From Fervidifonticultor_A sp037443565 (lineage in GTDB: Bacteria; Sysuimicrobiota; Sysuimicrobiia; Sysuimicrobiales; Humicultoraceae), in assembly GCA_037443565.1 (NCBI GenBank), contig JBBIOB010000085.1:1-6451 (forward strand): a DNA stretch of 6,451 bases, read 5' to 3'. The position numbers were made by a program, and so were the translations under genes. Below the pieces are notes generated by a model. That model was not told where the DNA came from, searched no databases, and worked only from the letters and a program-made list of their open reading frames with translations. Positions 6,165-6,451 of this stretch are shown here, piece by piece. The stretch's first letter is position 1. Every line of letters begins with the position of its first letter.

Positions 6165-6395
6165 TCGTTCCCTATTCGGGAAGTGCACCTTGACAACCGG
6201 ATGCTCTATCAGGACGTGCGAGCGGCGAGGTAATCGACCAATTCCCGGGGACCGCTCGCTAGTCGGTAGTGCAGGCAGAACGCGGGGAATTCCGCACGAA
6301 GGGTCTGGGCGGGGGGCGCTGTGCGGCCCTGGGACAGTCGGTGCTCGCAGTGATCGTCTGCAGCCCTTGTCAGACGCGGTCTCCCTGGAGGGTCT
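6165..6395 (+). promoter_or_regulatory. presumed CRISPR leader between cas2 and the array
   Basis: These 231 bases lie where a leader is expected: after the last adaptation gene and before the first repeat. A weak inverted repeat, TTCCC-tattc-GGGAA, follows the cas2 stop at 6168-6182 without a T-run. A perfect TTGACA occurs at 6190-6195, but no good -10 element sits at the right distance, so a promoter is not established. The region is not notably AT-rich, unlike many leaders. On the minus strand, an open frame ending at 6209 has a protein-like tail (FPAFCLHYRLASGPRELVDY and a few more residues), possibly a gene remnant or chance. Confidence 0.5.
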
Positions 6396-6451
6396 GTTTC
6401 CGCCGTTGAGAGACGGCGGCCCCATTGAAGCATGATGGAGACTGGCGGCAT
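6396..6451 (+). CRISPR. first repeat and start of first spacer of a CRISPR array (cut by window edge)
   Basis: A probable 36-base repeat occupies 6396-6431. It starts GTTTC and has a perfect 7-base stem, CCGCCGT at 6400-6406 and ACGGCGG at 6413-6419, around a 6-base loop. It ends CCCCATTGAAGC, close to the ATTGAAA(C/G)-type 3' end of many type I repeats. This orientation puts the leader and cas2 upstream, with the array running off the right edge. Twenty bases of the presumed first spacer follow (6432-6451). Only one repeat copy is visible, so the array itself is inferred from the stem, the tail, the length and the position after cas2. The exact 5' boundary could differ by a few bases. Confidence 0.75.

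Noticed and set aside
6190..6195. Perfect TTGACA as a -35 box for the CRISPR array promoter
   Set aside because: No acceptable -10 sequence lies 15-19 bases downstream (GACGTG at the 17-base spacing), and the distance to the first repeat is about 200 bases, so it is mentioned only within the leader.
6240..6291. AATTCCC (6240-6246) and GGGAATT (6285-6291) inverted repeat in the leader
   Set aside because: Seven-base arms separated by 38 bases with no extension are easily expected by chance; no known leader motif was recognised.

Overview
The window comes from a GC-rich bacterial genome. Nothing in it fixes the phylum. It carries the adaptation genes and the Cas3 gene of a type I-G CRISPR-Cas system (formerly I-U). 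Two features define the subtype: a Cas3 with the helicase first and the HD nuclease at the C-terminus, and a Cas4-Cas1 fusion protein.

Layout, left to right. Bases 2 to about 122 are an internal scrap of an IS21-family transposase (IstA), broken by the window edge on the left and decayed or truncated on the right. Bases 146-785 on the minus strand are a two-gene toxin-antitoxin module, a Phd/YefM-type antitoxin followed by a PIN-domain (VapC-like) toxin, with an 8-base gene overlap. A divergent intergenic region of about 90 bases follows, containing a heptamer repeated one helical turn apart. Then come cas3 (876-3764 as read, 876-3802 if one base is restored), a 395-base gap without a recognisable gene, cas4-cas1 (4198-5865), cas2 (5862-6164, ATGA overlap), a leader of about 230 bases, and at the right edge what appears to be the first repeat and the start of the first spacer of a CRISPR array.

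How the parts work together. Cas4-Cas1 and Cas2 look intact and should form the complex that selects PAM-flanked prespacers and integrates them at the leader end of the array that begins at 6396. Cas3 should unwind and degrade targets found by the effector complex. The effector genes (cas8g/csx17, cas7/csb1, cas5-cas6/csb2) are not in the window. The gap between cas3 and cas4-cas1 holds only non-coding sequence or a remnant, and the left flank is a toxin-antitoxin module and a transposase scrap.

The most notable single point is a one-base frameshift in a C-run at 3538-3541. It removes the real end of the Cas3 HD domain, including its last conserved Asp, while the correct continuation remains readable in another frame up to 3802. 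Either the gene is recently broken or the base is an assembly error. I see no new system here. The points worth following are the frameshift, the missing effector genes, the contents of the gap, and the toxin-antitoxin pair sharing a short control region with cas3.
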